Below are positions 12,333-22,650 of a DNA stretch of 64,000 bases, one piece after another. The notes below the pieces were generated by a model. It searched no databases. It was not told where the DNA came from and worked only from the letters and a program-made list of their open reading frames with translations. Each line of letters opens with the position of its first letter. Within the stretch, counting starts at the first letter, position 1. Source of the DNA: Notospermus geniculatus (Eukaryota > Nemertea > Pilidiophora > Heteronemertea > Lineidae); NCBI GenBank assembly GCA_002633025.1, contig NMRB01000860.1, forward strand, positions 159,979 through 223,978, written 5' to 3'. The position numbers and the translations under genes were made by a program.

Positions 12333-12895
12333 TAATGAAGGAACGCTGCCCAGAGCCACCCCTCATTGCTTTCCGGAGGCCAAAAAACCTCCGTGATGTG
12401 CTTGTAAGAGCCAAGGTCCCCACCTCGGACATCCAACAGGCTAAGCCCACCTGTGACCCATGCTCACTGAAAAGACCTAAGAGGGGTCGGAAATGTGAAC
12501 TCTGCATCTCCTTACCATCCCAGTCCGTCATCACCAGTTCATCCACCGGAAAGTCCCATCAACTCCGCCTGAGGAGCCCCGCGGATTGTGACAGTAAAAA
12601 CGTTGTCTACTGTATCACCTGCACCAGATGCCCTACAGTCAACCAGTCCGTCGGACAGACCATGTGTTTCCGGAGAACGATGAACAACCACAAATCCAAC
12701 ATCCGGCGGGGATAGAGGATGACCGTGACTGCTCATTACTCTATGCCCATTTCAAACTGCAAGGACGTTCTATCAAGGACCTGATGTTCACCATTCTGGA
12801 GACATGTCCAGATGAGACGACCCTCCTCAAAACAGAGTTACGGTGGATGTGGACCCTTAAAACTATCACCCCCTCAGGCCTCAACACCAGGTGCT

Positions 12896-13555
12896 GAGTT
12901 TCTGATAACCTCGCAGCTTCCCCTTAGTGTCAGGGCCAAAAAAGATTTGGCATGGGGTTCCTTCCCCCTTTTTTCACTTTAGTAGGGCCGTCGCTTTGGA
13001 GGATTGGATGACAGGGCCGGGGGACAGGGGTCCTCTTTCTAGGCCCTGTCTTCTATTGCTCTTCTCCTATTTTGTTCGCTGGTCAGTGGTTTGCAACCCC
13101 ACTTTTCCCTTTAGTAGGCCCCTTTCCTTGGAGGACAGGGTTCCTCTTTTTAGGCCTTTGTCTTCCATTGTCTGTTTCTAATTTTTCGTCGGTCAGGGGT
13201 TTGTAGTTGCCGTTCATCTAGGCTTCCTTTCTTGTTCATCTTTTACGCCTTTCTTTACTGTTGCCTCTTCGTTTCTTATTATCTTGGTCTTCATTTCGTT
13301 TTATATGTCTAATTTGTTATCACTTCCTCATACATTTGTTTAATATAAATTACCCTTACTATAGTCTTAGGGGAATTATACTGTTAGTATAATTATACTG
13401 TTAGTATACATGTAATTCCTCCAAGCTATATTTTATAAACCCCCTTTTCCTTCCAGCCTAGTCAAGCCCTACATTCACTAATCACATTTCTGTTAGGTTG
13501 AGCAACCAACTTTTGAGGCTTGTACTCTTTTCTTTCCTTAATTTAATCCTATTGA
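12896..13555 (+). other. 3' tail of the PLE
   Basis: T/C-rich non-coding tail following the nuclease stop. The last part (13494-13550, AGCAACCA... GGCTTGTACTCTTTTCTTTCCTTAATT) is a diverged version of the PLE terminal repeat seen on the other strand near 44030-44160, so the PLE probably runs to about 13555. Confidence 0.65.
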
Positions 13556-13705
13556 ACTGGTTCATTCAAGATGGCGGACACGAATGACGTTCAGTTGGTT
13601 AGCGCTCCCGAATTTTCATCAAATTCAACTCGATAAACTACTTATATGTCGGATAAAGCCGTCGGAATACTATTGAAAGTGGTAAGGGAAGACATCTAAC
13701 CCAGA
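13556..13705 (+). other. Probable 5' UTR of the non-LTR element
   Basis: Short leader with AAGATGGCGGACACG between the PLE tail and ORF1. The exact 5' end of the retrotransposon cannot be fixed. Confidence 0.45.
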
Positions 13706-15229
13706 ATGATAGATAATTTGCAAATAGACTCTTGTCAAGAACCCCGTAATGAACTTTGTTCATCGCAAGGGTCTGATAATGGCGGATTTATCCCACCGGG
13801 CCAACTGTGGCTGGAACTCTTTGATCATGAACTCTGCAATCTGCCAAATGATTCGTATGTTGAGAAGCTTCTCAGTCTGGCAGACACACATCCTGGAGCC
13901 GTCGAGATTTATAGATTGAGACTTTTTGAGAAAGCTAAGGCTGTGCGGTCCGATTTGTCTCTACCGGAGCTGTGCAGGAGGAAGTCTACGCGGAAATCTG
14001 ATAAATCTGTGAAATTTGCCCAAGACTGTTATTTGCTTCAAATTTACATTGATGGTGCAACATTTGACGAAGTTAAGGACATATTTAGTAGAAATAGCCA
14101 AGTTTCTCCGTCTGGGGTGACTGGCAACGACACTTCTTCAGATAACACGCAGTTAGAGACACATACTCTATGCACTCCTAGTGTATACACACATTCCAAC
14201 AGTGGTAATTACTACGAAACTGACATGGGTGGTGATTCGTCGCAAGCTCGGATTTGTGAGTCACAGCAAATCGCTGGCACAAGCCAGCTACTCAATGCGA
14301 TCTCTGACCGGAACGCCTTTGGTTTCACGGCCTATAATTCAGAAAACAATCGGCAGCTTTGTGGTGGATCAACACAAAACTCTACCCACGTGAGCGAGCT
14401 CACGGAGATTAGCGACCGAGTGAGAAATTTGGAAAACGAACTACGGTGTGTCCGCCTGATGGTCGATGAGACGCAAAAAGCGGCACCTGTTGGTATTGAC
14501 CTTGCTAAATTAGCAGAGTCTGTAAATAAGCTACAGAATGTTGCGGTTCGGAAACTGGAAAACGACGTGCAGTCCTTGAAAGGTGCCGCCCAAACTCCGA
14601 CGGATAGAATTTCTGGAGCGGAACTGAAAAAGTTAATGGAATTCATCAAAGAAACGAGCTCCAATCTTAGTTTGAACAAGACAGCTATAGCTGAGGCTAA
14701 CGATAAACTAGAAACGTCTGTAGCTGCTACGGAATCGCAACTTTTGGAGCTGAGGGAGGAAAACACGTCGCTTAAGATTGAATGCGGAAAGCTGCAGTCA
14801 GAAATTAGAGCGCTTAAATATTCGCTCAGCCAGATATCTAAGGATGTCCGATCTGCGCTACAAAGATGTGCTACTTACGACAGCCTTCCACGGGAGTTTA
14901 AGGAAGTCAAACTTGGCTTTGAACGTCTGACGGATACAAGGGATTCGGGTGTATCCAGGCTTCGCAATGACCTGAGGTTAATCAGGAATGATCTCAAGTC
15001 TCACGAGCAACGTTTGGGCGATGGTGCAACAAATCTCAAGGAGTTGCACAGAAACACGGAGTCTCTGCGTGCAAAACTGAATCTTATTGACCGCGAAACG
15101 GGTCCCCTCAGAAAGGACTCACGGCAGAAAGTCATCATCAATGAGAAGGCGGCGACACTCACCCAACATACCCAGACCTTTGTGGGGTGTGCGCGCAGGA
15201 TAAACCGCGAGATTCAAATGTACAAATGA
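13706..15229 (+). CDS. Non-LTR retrotransposon ORF1, N-terminal part
   Basis: 507 codons with no stop. The first 130 residues are a compact, charged domain I do not recognise; residues about 130-220 are Ser/Thr/Asn-rich and look disordered; residues about 225-480 have heptad-like spacing rich in L, E and K (RVRNLENELRCVRLMV, LREENTSLKIECGKL), as in a long coiled coil. Position just upstream of an endonuclease-RT ORF and the coiled coil fit the nucleic-acid-binding, trimer-forming ORF1 proteins of non-LTR elements. It ends where the next frame (15187-15759) takes over, by a frameshift or as a separate ORF. Confidence 0.75.
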   Translation: MIDNLQIDSCQEPRNELCSSQGSDNGGFIPPGQLWLELFDHELCNLPNDSYVEKLLSLADTHPGAVEIYRLRLFEKAKAVRSDLSLPELCRRKSTRKSDKSVKFAQDCYLLQIYIDGATFDEVKDIFSRNSQVSPSGVTGNDTSSDNTQLETHTLCTPSVYTHSNSGNYYETDMGGDSSQARICESQQIAGTSQLLNAISDRNAFGFTAYNSENNRQLCGGSTQNSTHVSELTEISDRVRNLENELRCVRLMVDETQKAAPVGIDLAKLAESVNKLQNVAVRKLENDVQSLKGAAQTPTDRISGAELKKLMEFIKETSSNLSLNKTAIAEANDKLETSVAATESQLLELREENTSLKIECGKLQSEIRALKYSLSQISKDVRSALQRCATYDSLPREFKEVKLGFERLTDTRDSGVSRLRNDLRLIRNDLKSHEQRLGDGATNLKELHRNTESLRAKLNLIDRETGPLRKDSRQKVIINEKAATLTQHTQTFVGCARRINREIQMYK

Positions 15230-15759
15230 TGAACGTCATTCAGGACACTGTACGGTCTCCAACGACGCGGGATGCAACTCGGGTTGCAGGGGATCCTGTT
15301 GGCGATACGGTAGATCATCTACTCCAGGCGATCTTGGAACCTGTCCCACCACCACCTCCTTATAGAGATGTGGAATCGATCTGGTCGCTTAATGAATCGT
15401 GCAATGTAGATAACACTGACGGACATGTACCCTCCTCTGATCAACAGGTCGGGATGAAGATTCCAACTGTTATTGGGACAAACAGGGACTCGAGTTCTGA
15501 TTTTCAAGGGGTGGTGTGGAAGCAGCGCGTCAGACGAGCGGTTGTGTTTGTTGGACGCATATCTCTGAATAGTACTGTAAAATCTCTGGCTGAATATCTT
15601 ATGGACAATGGGGTCAGGAATCCAAAGGTTCGGCTGATCAAAAGTAGAATTGCTGGTACACAGTCGGCCAAAGTAATTATTGATGAGTCTGCTTTGGACT
15701 CGTTGCTGGACGAACGTTTCTGGCCAGAGGGTATAACTTGTAGACGATGGAAAGACTGA
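15187..15759 (+). CDS. Non-LTR ORF1, C-terminal domain
   Basis: 190 codons overlapping the preceding ORF by 43 nt in another frame. The N-terminal half is Pro/Asp-rich. The last 75 residues (VVFVGRISLNSTVKSLAEYL ... WPEGITCRRWKD) look like the small RRM-like or basic domain that closes ORF1 in many invertebrate non-LTR elements, ending with the W-P-x-G-x-x-x-R-x-W pattern. It is most simply the end of ORF1 after a frameshift in this copy. It stops 16 nt before the ORF2 start at 15776. Confidence 0.65.
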   Translation: MCAQDKPRDSNVQMMNVIQDTVRSPTTRDATRVAGDPVGDTVDHLLQAILEPVPPPPPYRDVESIWSLNESCNVDNTDGHVPSSDQQVGMKIPTVIGTNRDSSSDFQGVVWKQRVRRAVVFVGRISLNSTVKSLAEYLMDNGVRNPKVRLIKSRIAGTQSAKVIIDESALDSLLDERFWPEGITCRRWKD

Positions 15760-16321
15760 TCTTCCTTACATCTCTATGGCACTGAACAGTTTATCCTTTG
15801 GTTGTTGGAACGCCCGGGGCATTATGCACGGTAGCCTTTTCGCGGACTGGCTACTAACATCTCGGAATCTGGATATTTTGGGTCTTGCCGAGCATTAGCT
15901 ATATCCCGATTCTACGCATTTCCTCGATACCCTTCATGCTGACTATCTCTCACACGTTGTATGCGATCAAAATCTTTTCGTGTCAGATAGGGTCCGTAGA
16001 GGCAAGGGTGGTGTAGCTCTCATCTATCATAAACGTCTGGCTCCCTACGTTAGGCCTAGAGGCTTGGACTTAGAAAGTGATAGAGTCATTGGGCTCTCCG
16101 TGAATTTCACCGGATACCGTATGATCGTGATACTAATGGTGTACTTACCTAGTTCAAACTATTCGATACAAGATTTCATCGTCCATGTGGACTATCTGTC
16201 ACAATTGTGTAACTACTATAGCGCACTTGCGGAAGTTATTCTCATGGGAGATTTTAATGGAAAGATCGGTGGTTCACGGGTATCCGTTTGTGAGAACTCT
16301 CAGCGTGTGCGACCTTTGAAG

Positions 16322-17497
16322 GGGTATTGGTAAACAGAGAAATCAAGAAATGAAGAAATCGAGAACTCCCAAGATCGATTAGTTAGACCTCGCACGTGTA
16401 AGGCCATATAAATAAAATGTTTGATTAGCATCTTTCCACTCTCAACTTTTGACGAAGGCGGGAGTTTTTTAAAACGTTTTATTTTGAGTTTGAGGATGCA
16501 ACTCAGTAGGCCCTATAGTAACCACGGTAACCATCTTGATGAGGCCGAATTTGATTGGATGTCATGCACTGAAATATACAGGGCGCCACAAAGAATGACC
16601 TTGACCTTTGAAGTGACCTTGACCTCAACTAGACCCAAAAGAGTGCGTTACTCTATCATCTTAGTTCCAAATTCCACCGCTAGGGGTGCAAAGTCGCGGA
16701 TGATCACTCGGGAGTACTGGGGTATCTTCGGAATACTTCGGAAATGTTCGGCAATTTCCGGTTTTTCGGCCATAACTTTTTTGTATTTGATCGGAATTGG
16801 TCGAAATCTTCGATGTCGTCATCACTGACCTTTGACCTTTCATACTGACATGATCATTGGTGTACACAAGCTCAGAATATGCGTCCGTCCGAAAATAGAT
16901 AGTCCGGAGCCATGATTCCCCTTCCTTTCTGTCATTTTTTTAAGTAGGTCAGTGGTCAGTATGTAAGGTCAAAGGTCAGTGATGACGTCATCGAAGATTC
17001 CGACCGATTCCGATAAAAGACAAAAAAGTTATGGCCGAAAAACCGGAAATTGCCGAACATTTCCGAAGTATGCTGAAGATGCCAGAGTACTGCCGAGTGA
17101 TCATCCGCGACTTTGCACCCCTAGCGGTGGAATTTGGAACTAAGATGATAGAGTAACGCCCTCTTTTGGGTCTAGTTGAGGTCAAGGTCACTTCAAAGGT
17201 CAAGGTCATTCTTTGTGGCGCCCTCTATATTTCAGTGCATGACATCCAATCAAATTCGGCCTCATCAAAATGGTTACCGTGGTTACCATACTAAGTTGCA
17301 TCCTCATACTCAATAAAACGTTTTAAAAAAACTCCCGCCTTTGTCAAAAGTTGAGAGTGGAAAGATGCTAATCAAACATTTTATTTATATGGCCTTACAC
17401 GTGCGAACTGAATAATGTCGAAAGACAGGGGTCTAACTAATCGATCTTGGGAGTTCTCGATTTCTTCATTTCTTGATTTCTCTGTTTACCAATACCC
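16322..17497. mobile_element. 1.18-kb foldback inside the endonuclease
   Basis: Two arms of about 590 bp, inverted around 16910. Ends GGGTATTGGTAAACAGAG and CTCTGTTTACCAATACCC. CTTTGAAG is present on both sides (16314-16321, 17499-17506) and once in the restored reading frame (R-P-L-K-G), so this is an exact 8-bp target duplication. No transposase. Each arm holds clusters of AAGGTCA words and the module described in the findings. Confidence 0.85.
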
Positions 17498-18647
17498 GCT
17501 TTGAAGGGCCTGTTGGCCAGTGCGAATTTACTTTCTGTCCCTGCCAGCAGTTGCTGCAGTGGGCCATGGTATACCTTCGACCCGTTTGAAGGGGCGAGCA
17601 AAACACTAATTGACCGCATCTTATTGAGTCAGCCTCTCCTGCTGAAGGCTAGCAACTGTGTAGTGATTGAGAAGTCGGACATCAACACGTCAGATCATCT
17701 TGCGGTGTGTGCGGTTGTTAATTATGTATCTAGTAACCAACCTAATTCCGAACCTACTGACACTCGCGAGTTTAAGGCGGTGAGATATTGCTGGGATCGA
17801 TGTCTTAGGGACAGATGGAATTGCATAACCCAGTATAGGTTGTTTTTTGGAGAGCAATTTGCCGGCTGTCAGCTCTTCTCCCAACACCCCGTTTACCCAA
17901 GATGAAATTGATGGAATATATGACGCGATAGTCAGCACAGTGCGCACTGCCTCAGATCTGTTTATACCGCAACGGAACAGATCCAAAAGGTGCCGCCCCA
18001 AATGGAATGAGACCTTAAAACCTATCTATGATGAGTTAAAGCTGGCCCGAGTTCAGTGGACCAAGGTGGGTAAGCCCAGATCCCCTGAGGCTGATGAGTT
18101 TAAACGCTACAAGGACTTAAAAAGAACGTTCAGAGCTGCACTCAGAAAGCAAAATGCTGAGCTGGAGGAGAAATTCTATAACGATCTAGATGATTATGCT
18201 GAGGCTGATCAGGCTAAGTTTTGGAGGCTGTTAAAAAGTCGGCGGCAGACGCCTGACAGACCCCCACCCCCCATGCGCTTCCAGGGGGAAATGTATTATG
18301 ACACCCGTCGGATAGCTCGAAACTGGTCTTCATTTTTCGCGGACGTGTTCACTCCTAAGTCCGATCCCAGATATGTCGAATTTTTCAAGCGTGAGGTAGA
18401 TGAGGCTGTGGAGGCGATGGAAATAGAATCGCAGCATACAGAGGTGGATGGTTTGGACGAACCATTCTCATTGGATGAGATTGAATGCTGTGTTCGAGAA
18501 CTCAAGTGCGGTAAAGCCAGTGGTCACGATTGGCTCACAAATGAACATATAAAATTCGGTGGTTCTCCGCACTTTATTTGACGCTTGTGAATCTGTACAA
18601 TGCCATCTTAGTTAGTCAGTGCGTGCCGACCAATGCTAAAATAGGAT

Positions 18648-19172
18648 CAGGGGCGGATACAGAGGGGGTGTTCTGGGGGTTGGAACCCCCCCGTCGGCAA
18701 CCAAAGATAACGTTTTTTTTTCTCTAAACATCAAACATCTCGCTAATGGCGTAACGCCTGCCCGTGTCCTTGATGTAATCACGGTGATACAGTTGTTGCA
18801 TCGATGATTCGACGAAATTCTCTTCCCGTGCTTGGGAAAACTGTTGCCTTACTATTATATACCGGGTAGGCCTACTGCATTGTGTATGCTTGCACTATTT
18901 CGGAATGTCTAAGAGGCGTGGCATCGGGCTGGCTGGTAAGAACATGAAGATCACACTGTTCAAAAAAATGTTTGTATAAGACTTTCCCAACCTCAGATGC
19001 CAGGAAATCGTGTCTCAGAGCTTCTAATTTTCAAAATTTTACTGGGGTACTTCCCCCAGACCCCCCGCCAATTCGGCGCCGATGAGGCGCGCGGCGAGGG
19101 GAAGGCACAAGATAGTCCTGGTGCCTCTACCTTCAGAACCCACCCCTCGAGAAAATCCTGGATCCGCCCCTG
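18648..19172. mobile_element. 525-bp hAT-type element inside the RT
   Basis: Ends CAGGGGCGGATACAG and CTGGATCCGCCCCTG, the CAGGGGCGGATCC type common in hAT elements. AGGAT occurs on both sides (18643-18647, 19173-19177) and once in the uninterrupted frame (AKIGLI), giving a 5-bp target duplication. No transposase inside. Confidence 0.85.
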
Positions 19173-21032
19173 AGGATTGATTCATACTATTTACAAAGGC
19201 AAAGGCAAAGACCGAGCGGACCCTAGCAGCTATCGCCCCGTGACGTTGCTACCGGTCCTTTACAAGCTCTTTGAGCGACTGCTGCACAGGAGGCTCACCA
19301 AATGGGTAGTTGACAATGAGATTCACTTTCCCAACAAACAGCAGAGTGCCTGTCAGGAAAAGCGCAGTTGTGTATCAACTGCCTTTGTCCTCCAAGAAAC
19401 AATCCGTCATAACCTTGAAAGACACTCCAAAGTGTATACCTGCTTCTTGGATACGTCACGTGCCTTTGACACCGTCTGGCATAACGGACTTTTGTATAAA
19501 CTCTTTAACCTCGGTATTAAAGGGAAATTGTGGAGATTAGTTAAAGCCTGCTATACAGGAGCGCGGAGTTGTGTTGTTGTGGACAATCTCAGGTCGCCTC
19601 TATTTGCCCTAAAACAATCTGTCCGCCAGGGTGGTGTGCTTTCACCCTGGCTGTTCTTGCTCTATATAGATGACTTATTGAATGACCTAGATTCACTTGG
19701 GCTTGGAGCTAGAATTAATGATGTTAACTGTGGGTCACCATGCCATGCGGACGACCTGACTCTAGTTACGCTCTCTAAGTTTAGTTTAGATCGCATGATG
19801 TCATGCTGCTGTCGATACTCAGGAAAGTGGCGTTACGATTACAACGGTCAGAAAAGTTTAGTTATTGTTTTCGGGGAGAATCCCAATCAATGGACCCGCC
19901 TACGACCTCAACGTGTATGGCGTCTAGGTGACACAATCATTGATGAGGCAGATGCCTGTGTTCACTTGGGCATTGAACAGGAGAAATATTCTCGGTCCCT
20001 AAAGCGAACGATATCCGCTGCCCAAAAACTCAAGAATACCCTGATGAGCATTCTTGGACCAGGAATTCAACCGGCGGGTTTTAGCCCTACTTCCAGCTAT
20101 AAACTCTATCTCTCTGTGTGCGTACCTAGAGCACTCTATGGTAGTGAAATATGGGACAAGTTACCGGAACGTGAAACGCTGATTCTAGAGCGAGCTCACC
20201 GATTTTGTTTAAAACGCTTGCAGGGTTTTCCCTGGCGAACGCGAACGTTTGTCACAATGGCAATGATAGGTGGCACCAGATGAACGCTTTGATGGACTAT
20301 AGGAGGCTCCAGTTCTTGAGTCAAATTGTGACACTTAGCAGAAATCCAGATGCTTTACCGTGGACTGTGTTTGTGCTCCGCTTTCAGTCGATGACTGATA
20401 GAACTGCGCGGGGAGAGAAGTGCTTAGGGTTGTTACCACTTCTTCTGGACACTCTTTGTAAATATGGTCTGGAGGACTATTTAGATCTTTCTGTTAATGA
20501 GGCGTTCAATTTCCCTCCAAAACGTGTGTGGAAAATGATGATTGAACATGCAATAGACACTGATGAAAATATTAGGTTCATTGAAGGTTGGGAGGCTGAT
20601 CAGTCACTCCATCGGATCCAAAGGATTGAGAAAACTCTGGACTGTCCATCTTTGATTTGGCTCGCATCCAAAAATGACTCTGTACGTAAAGTAAAGTATG
20701 CCTCCTTGGCGAAGTTAAATGTGGTAACAAATTTAACTGAACCTGCTCAGTGCGCACTCTGTAAACTCTATTTTACGGACCCTCTTGTGCATTACATAGC
20801 CCAGTGTGCTGGTTTTAAGAAACGCAGACAGTCCTTTTGGGACAGAGTTACCAATGAATGTTCTGTAGAAATAGGAGTCAAGTTGTGGAACATGGAAGAT
20901 GTAGATTATGTTGAGACCATTTTGGGAAAACAAATCCGGGATTGTAGTCTTAACGAAAATATGCTTGTTCTAAGCATTGCAGCTGATTGTTGGTCAGTTG
21001 ATTACAGATTATTGTATGAATGGCAGGTTTAG

Positions 21033-21326
21033 GTGTGACACAAGCGACAATTGAGCTCTAAAGTTGGTAAGGCCGGTGATGGGCTGGCGCGTCCTACGGG
21101 CGTTCCACCAACCACATCACTCGGTAGCTGGTTCGGTCCATGTTGCCGCCTCACTGATTGGTTGAGCGCTTCCCGACGCGCTGCTTGCGTGCTGGTCTGT
21201 CACCGCCTTAGCATTCCTATACTACTGCATGTACGCATACTGATTGTTGTTATTCTAAATCACCTGTATTTCTTTTTGTTTCAATCTGATCTTCTTTAAG
21301 GAGGAATAAAGATATATATATATATA
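21033..21326 (+). other. 3' UTR and tail of the non-LTR element
   Basis: Non-coding tail after ORF2, with AATAAAG at 21305 and ending in an (AT)n run at about 21311-21326, a microsatellite-type 3' end as seen in several non-LTR clades. It contains a MITE (21068-21210). Confidence 0.65.
21068..21210. mobile_element. AGGCGGTGACAGAC MITE in the 3' UTR
   Basis: Same family as 42892-43037, 43393-43537 and 43566-43705: ends AAGGCCGGTGATGGGCTGGC and CTGGTCTGTCACCGCCTT, interior with CAACCACATCACTCGG and GATTGGTTGAGCGCTTCC. Confidence 0.75.
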
Positions 21327-21507
21327 GTACGGCCGGTATTGTATAGAAATTGCCGTCAAGCGAATAGGCCCTATTGGTATGCAACAGGCCTCGTTGTAAA
21401 ATGATCAGACCATGACTTGATGTAGTCCGTGAATCACCAGAGCGCCGCGAAGTTTTGACATGCTAAAATTGCTGTTGCATACCAATAGGGCGGGACACCC
21501 TAATCTG

Positions 21508-21607
21508 AGAGCCAAGAGCCAAAGAGCCAAGAGCCAAAGAGCCAAGAGCCAAGAGCCAAGTGCCAAGAGCCAAGAGCCAAGTGCCAAGAGCCAAGAGCCA
21601 AGAGCCA
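21508..21607. repeat. (GAGCCAA) tandem array, left arm
   Basis: About 13 units of GAGCCAA with occasional GTGCCAA and AAGAGCC spacing variants; the inverted counterpart is at 22536-22650. Confidence 0.9.
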
Positions 21608-21806
21608 AAATTTAAAAAAATTAAAATAAAAAAAAATAAGGTTGGATAAAGACTTTTTTAGCTTCTGGGCGTATTTACCGGTATATAGCTTCTTGGGCAA
21701 AAGCCTTTCTGGCAGGGGGAGGCAGAATAGCCTACCCTTTTTGCCATTCCCCAAAATGCATTAAAATAATAGGCGTACGTTTTTTAGGCCCAGGTGGCTC
21801 TGGAGG

Positions 21807-21856
21807 NNNNNNNNNNNNNNNNNNNNNNNNNNNNNNNNNNNNNNNNNNNNNNNNNN
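21807..21856. other. Assembly gap, 50 N
   Basis: Fifty undetermined bases, probably a fixed-size placeholder. It lies in a palindromic element, a usual cause of assembly breaks. Confidence 0.99.
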
Positions 21857-22535
21857 CGGCAGTTGCGAATTTGATTTGAGTGATCGACACTGCACGACAG
21901 GCTTAGGCCTACCGGGTGTCTACAAAACTAAGACCTAACACCTACAAAAGTAAGGCCCCACAGTACAAAACTAAGACCCTGTTATAAAAGTAAGACCCCC
22001 ACAGTACAAAACTAAGACCCTGTTATAAAAGAAATGAAGGCAGTAGAGGGCGTCTGAACTCAATAGGGGGCGTATCTCGCTTCTCTTAGTTCCAAATTCC
22101 TCCGCTAGGGGTGCAAAGTCGCGGATGATCACTCGGAAGTACTCGGCAATGTTCGGAATCACTCGGGAATCTTCGGCAATCTTCGGTTTTTCTCGAATAT
22201 CTCCGTTATTTATTAACATATTCTAATGAAACAAAGACGACCTTGACCCTTGACCTCTCACCTTCCTCGCTGACCAGTCGGACACACAAAAAACCTGCAG
22301 GAAGGAGCTAACAAGGTTCAGGCAGGATCATCATGTTAATAAATAACGGAGATATTCGAGAAAAACCGAAGATTCCCGAGTGATTCCGAACATTGCCGAG
22401 TACTCCCGAGTGATCATCCGCGACTTTGCACCCCTAGCGGAGGAATTTGGAAATAAGAGAAGCGAGATACGCCCCCTATTGAGTTCAGACGCCTTACCCA
22501 ACCTTATTTTTTTAAATTTTAATTTTTTTAAATTT

Positions 22536-22650
22536 TGGCTCTTGGCTCTTTGGCTCTTGGCTCTTGGCTCTCGGCTCTTTGGCTCTTGGCACTTGGCTCT
22601 TTGGCTCTTGGCTCTTGGCACTTGACTCTTTGGCTCTTGGCTCTCAGATT
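22536..22650. repeat. (TTGGCTC) tandem array, right arm
   Basis: Inverted counterpart of 21508-21607, units TTGGCTC with TTGGCAC variants. Confidence 0.9.

Larger units (their letters stand above)
9480..12895 (+). pseudogene. Penelope-like element, RT plus GIY-YIG, 5' truncated
   Basis: Penelope-like retroelement (PLE): a telomerase-related reverse transcriptase followed by a GIY-YIG endonuclease. It starts inside RT with FYLLPKVHKP, GRPVVS and TEKVSEIVDHFLKPYL; LDVVSLYPGIPH carries the motif A Asp; YYLQISATAI marks the next conserved strand. There an insertion (9926-10864) splits the RT. It resumes at GTKMAP, then RFIDVFSVW, where the family has R-Y/F-I-D-D-I/V-F: one of the two catalytic Asp is missing by one codon. 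FLDVTV and TDLYVKPTDTHQYLH follow. A second insertion (11600-12332) interrupts the linker. PEPPLIAFRRPKNLRDVLV, VVYCITCTRC and SVGQT (family YVG) belong to the linker and nuclease. A frameshift near 12712 leads to the C-terminus, ending KTITPSGLNTRC at 12895. A second copy with the same C-terminus lies at 44505-44840 (-). Confidence 0.9.
15776..21032 (+). pseudogene. Non-LTR retrotransposon ORF2: APE endonuclease, RT, zinc knuckle
   Basis: Starts with an AP-type endonuclease: FGCWNARGI, LAEH followed by TAG at 15896-15898 where the family has a residue such as W, RGKGGVALIY, LMGDFNGKIGG (16241-16273). A foldback (16322-17497) splits it; it resumes with IDRILL and NTSDHLAV (17683-17706). A frameshift in a T-run near 17835 leads to the RT N-terminal region (17847-18581), ending LKCGKASGHDWL; another frameshift near 18565 precedes a hAT-like insertion (18648-19172). 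RT follows: YRPVTLLPVLYKLFE, FLDTSRAFD (19444-19470), RQGGVLSP, and CHADD (19741-19755) at the catalytic position often written YADD. A frameshift near 20230-20280 leads to the C-terminal part with the knuckle CALC...HYIAQC (20751-20807) and stop at 21032. Clade (CR1/L2/Daphne-like?) not resolved. Dead copy, but almost complete. Confidence 0.9.

Noticed and set aside
21508-21607. CRISPR-like array
   Set aside because: Short units without spacers in a eukaryotic foldback; a minisatellite.
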